From: Christensenella sp. UBA767
Lineage (GTDB): Bacteria > Bacillota > Clostridia > Christensenellales > CAG-917
NCBI GenBank assembly: GCA_002297185.1
Contig: DBJV01000046.1
Span: 1-22,470 of the forward strand
DNA: 22,470 bases
Reading direction: 5' to 3'
The notes beneath the pieces were generated by a model. That model did not search any database, was not told the DNA's origin, and saw nothing but the letters and a program-made list of their open reading frames with translations. Shown here piece after piece: positions 21,953 through 22,470 of the stretch. Each line of letters begins with the position of its first letter. Position 1 is the stretch's first letter. A program made the translations under genes and the position numbers.

Positions 21953-22470
21953 ATGAAGCAAAGAAAGATATTTGCGATTTTGGCAATGGTTTTGGTTTTC
22001 GTGCTTTCATTCGGTATTCTTGCAGCGTGCAACGATAACGAAGATCCCGTTAATTACGAACCTATTGACGATAACGACATTGCTAAGGAGCTCGAATACG
22101 GTGTTGACTATGAATCACTGTATGACAAATTTGGCTCTGAGGCTGATGCGTCAAAAGTCAAGTTCAAAGACAACGGATTGGCATATCAAACGTTCAGCGA
22201 CGGAACCGAATATGAACTCGGTCTTGACTATTTGACAATGGCAATGGTTTACAACTCTAAGAGCGATAGCGAATACGTAGTGTGGTGGAAGGCATTCATC
22301 CAACGTTGGAACTATTTGTTGCCGGAAGTTCCCCTTTACAGCAACCAATACTTTGATCTTTTCGACGCACGTGTAATCGACAAGAAGAGCGTTACCGACA
22401 ACCCGACCAACCCGTACTGGGGCGTTGCAAGCGCACTCATCGATTGGAAACCCGCATCTTCCAACACAGA
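21953..22470 (+). CDS. Peptide-type ABC transporter substrate-binding lipoprotein (family 5), 3'-truncated by the window
   Basis: GGAGG at 21940-21944 and ATG at 21953 start a lipoprotein: MKQRK, a hydrophobic core, lipobox ILAAC with Cys26, then an Asp/Glu/Asn-rich spacer. The visible 172 residues include LGLDYLTMAMVYN, then IQRWNYLLPEVPLYSNQYFD and NPYWGVAS. The PLYSN-YFDLFDA motif recalls the segment near the end of OppA-like family 5 binding proteins, though here it comes near the N-terminus. The coding sequence runs off the window, so the ligand domain is unseen. It should bind peptides or other solutes outside the membrane and pass them to a permease. A strong promoter and biased codons suggest high expression. 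Confidence 0.72.
   Translation, partial: MKQRKIFAILAMVLVFVLSFGILAACNDNEDPVNYEPIDDNDIAKELEYGVDYESLYDKFGSEADASKVKFKDNGLAYQTFSDGTEYELGLDYLTMAMVYNSKSDSEYVVWWKAFIQRWNYLLPEVPLYSNQYFDLFDARVIDKKSVTDNPTNPYWGVASALIDWKPASSNT

Overview
The window reads like a chromosomal stretch of a low-to-mid GC Firmicute, most likely an uncultured gut-type Clostridia. The reasons are strong AGGAGG-type ribosome binding sites, sigma-A promoters (several with an extended TGn -10), intrinsic terminators at many transcript ends, SpaII-type lipoprotein signal peptides, a BspA-like leucine-rich-repeat lipoprotein with an InlB-type repeat, and a MelB-like sugar/cation symporter. The taxonomic guess is inference. There are no tRNA or rRNA genes, CRISPR arrays, prophage genes or transposase genes.

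Layout. 1-1170: a tiny membrane protein and a YhhN-family membrane protein. 1200-3750: a promoter, a compact structured RNA ending in an intrinsic terminator, then a BspA-like surface lipoprotein. 3917-5650: an unrecognised protein (minus) and a metallo-beta-lactamase-fold hydrolase (plus) diverging from one region, with a dyad inside the hydrolase promoter. 5689-7155: a metal-dependent amidohydrolase (minus). 7176-10048: a P2A-type Ca2+/Mn2+ ATPase (minus) behind a yybP-ykoY-like (Mn2+) riboswitch with its own promoter and terminator. 10055-12478: a three-gene operon (minus) of AMP-forming acyl ligase, acyl carrier protein and acyl-ACP thioesterase, divergent from a FAD-dependent oxidoreductase (12659-14014) whose stop codon lies inside a 125-bp palindromic, MITE-like element. 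14172-14330: a second long hairpin and a terminator. 14376-15215: a HAD phosphatase (minus). 15430-18136: a GPH-family symporter translationally coupled to a metallophosphoesterase. 18200-21198: a CbbX/SpoVK-like AAA+ protein with a second, degenerate AAA-like module, followed by two paralogous YbjN-like small proteins. 21199-21952: an AT-rich gene-free stretch. 21953-end: the start of a peptide-type ABC transporter substrate-binding lipoprotein, cut by the window.

How the parts may work together. The ligase, ACP and thioesterase form a minimal acyl-loading and release module, and the divergent FAD enzyme is the best candidate to modify a carrier-bound or released acyl chain (inference). The riboswitch suggests the P-type ATPase exports manganese. 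The AAA+ gene and its two YbjN-like partners look like a chaperone or remodelling unit of unknown target. The best candidates for something undescribed are the structured RNA at 1243-1382, the acyl module, and the AAA+/YbjN operon.
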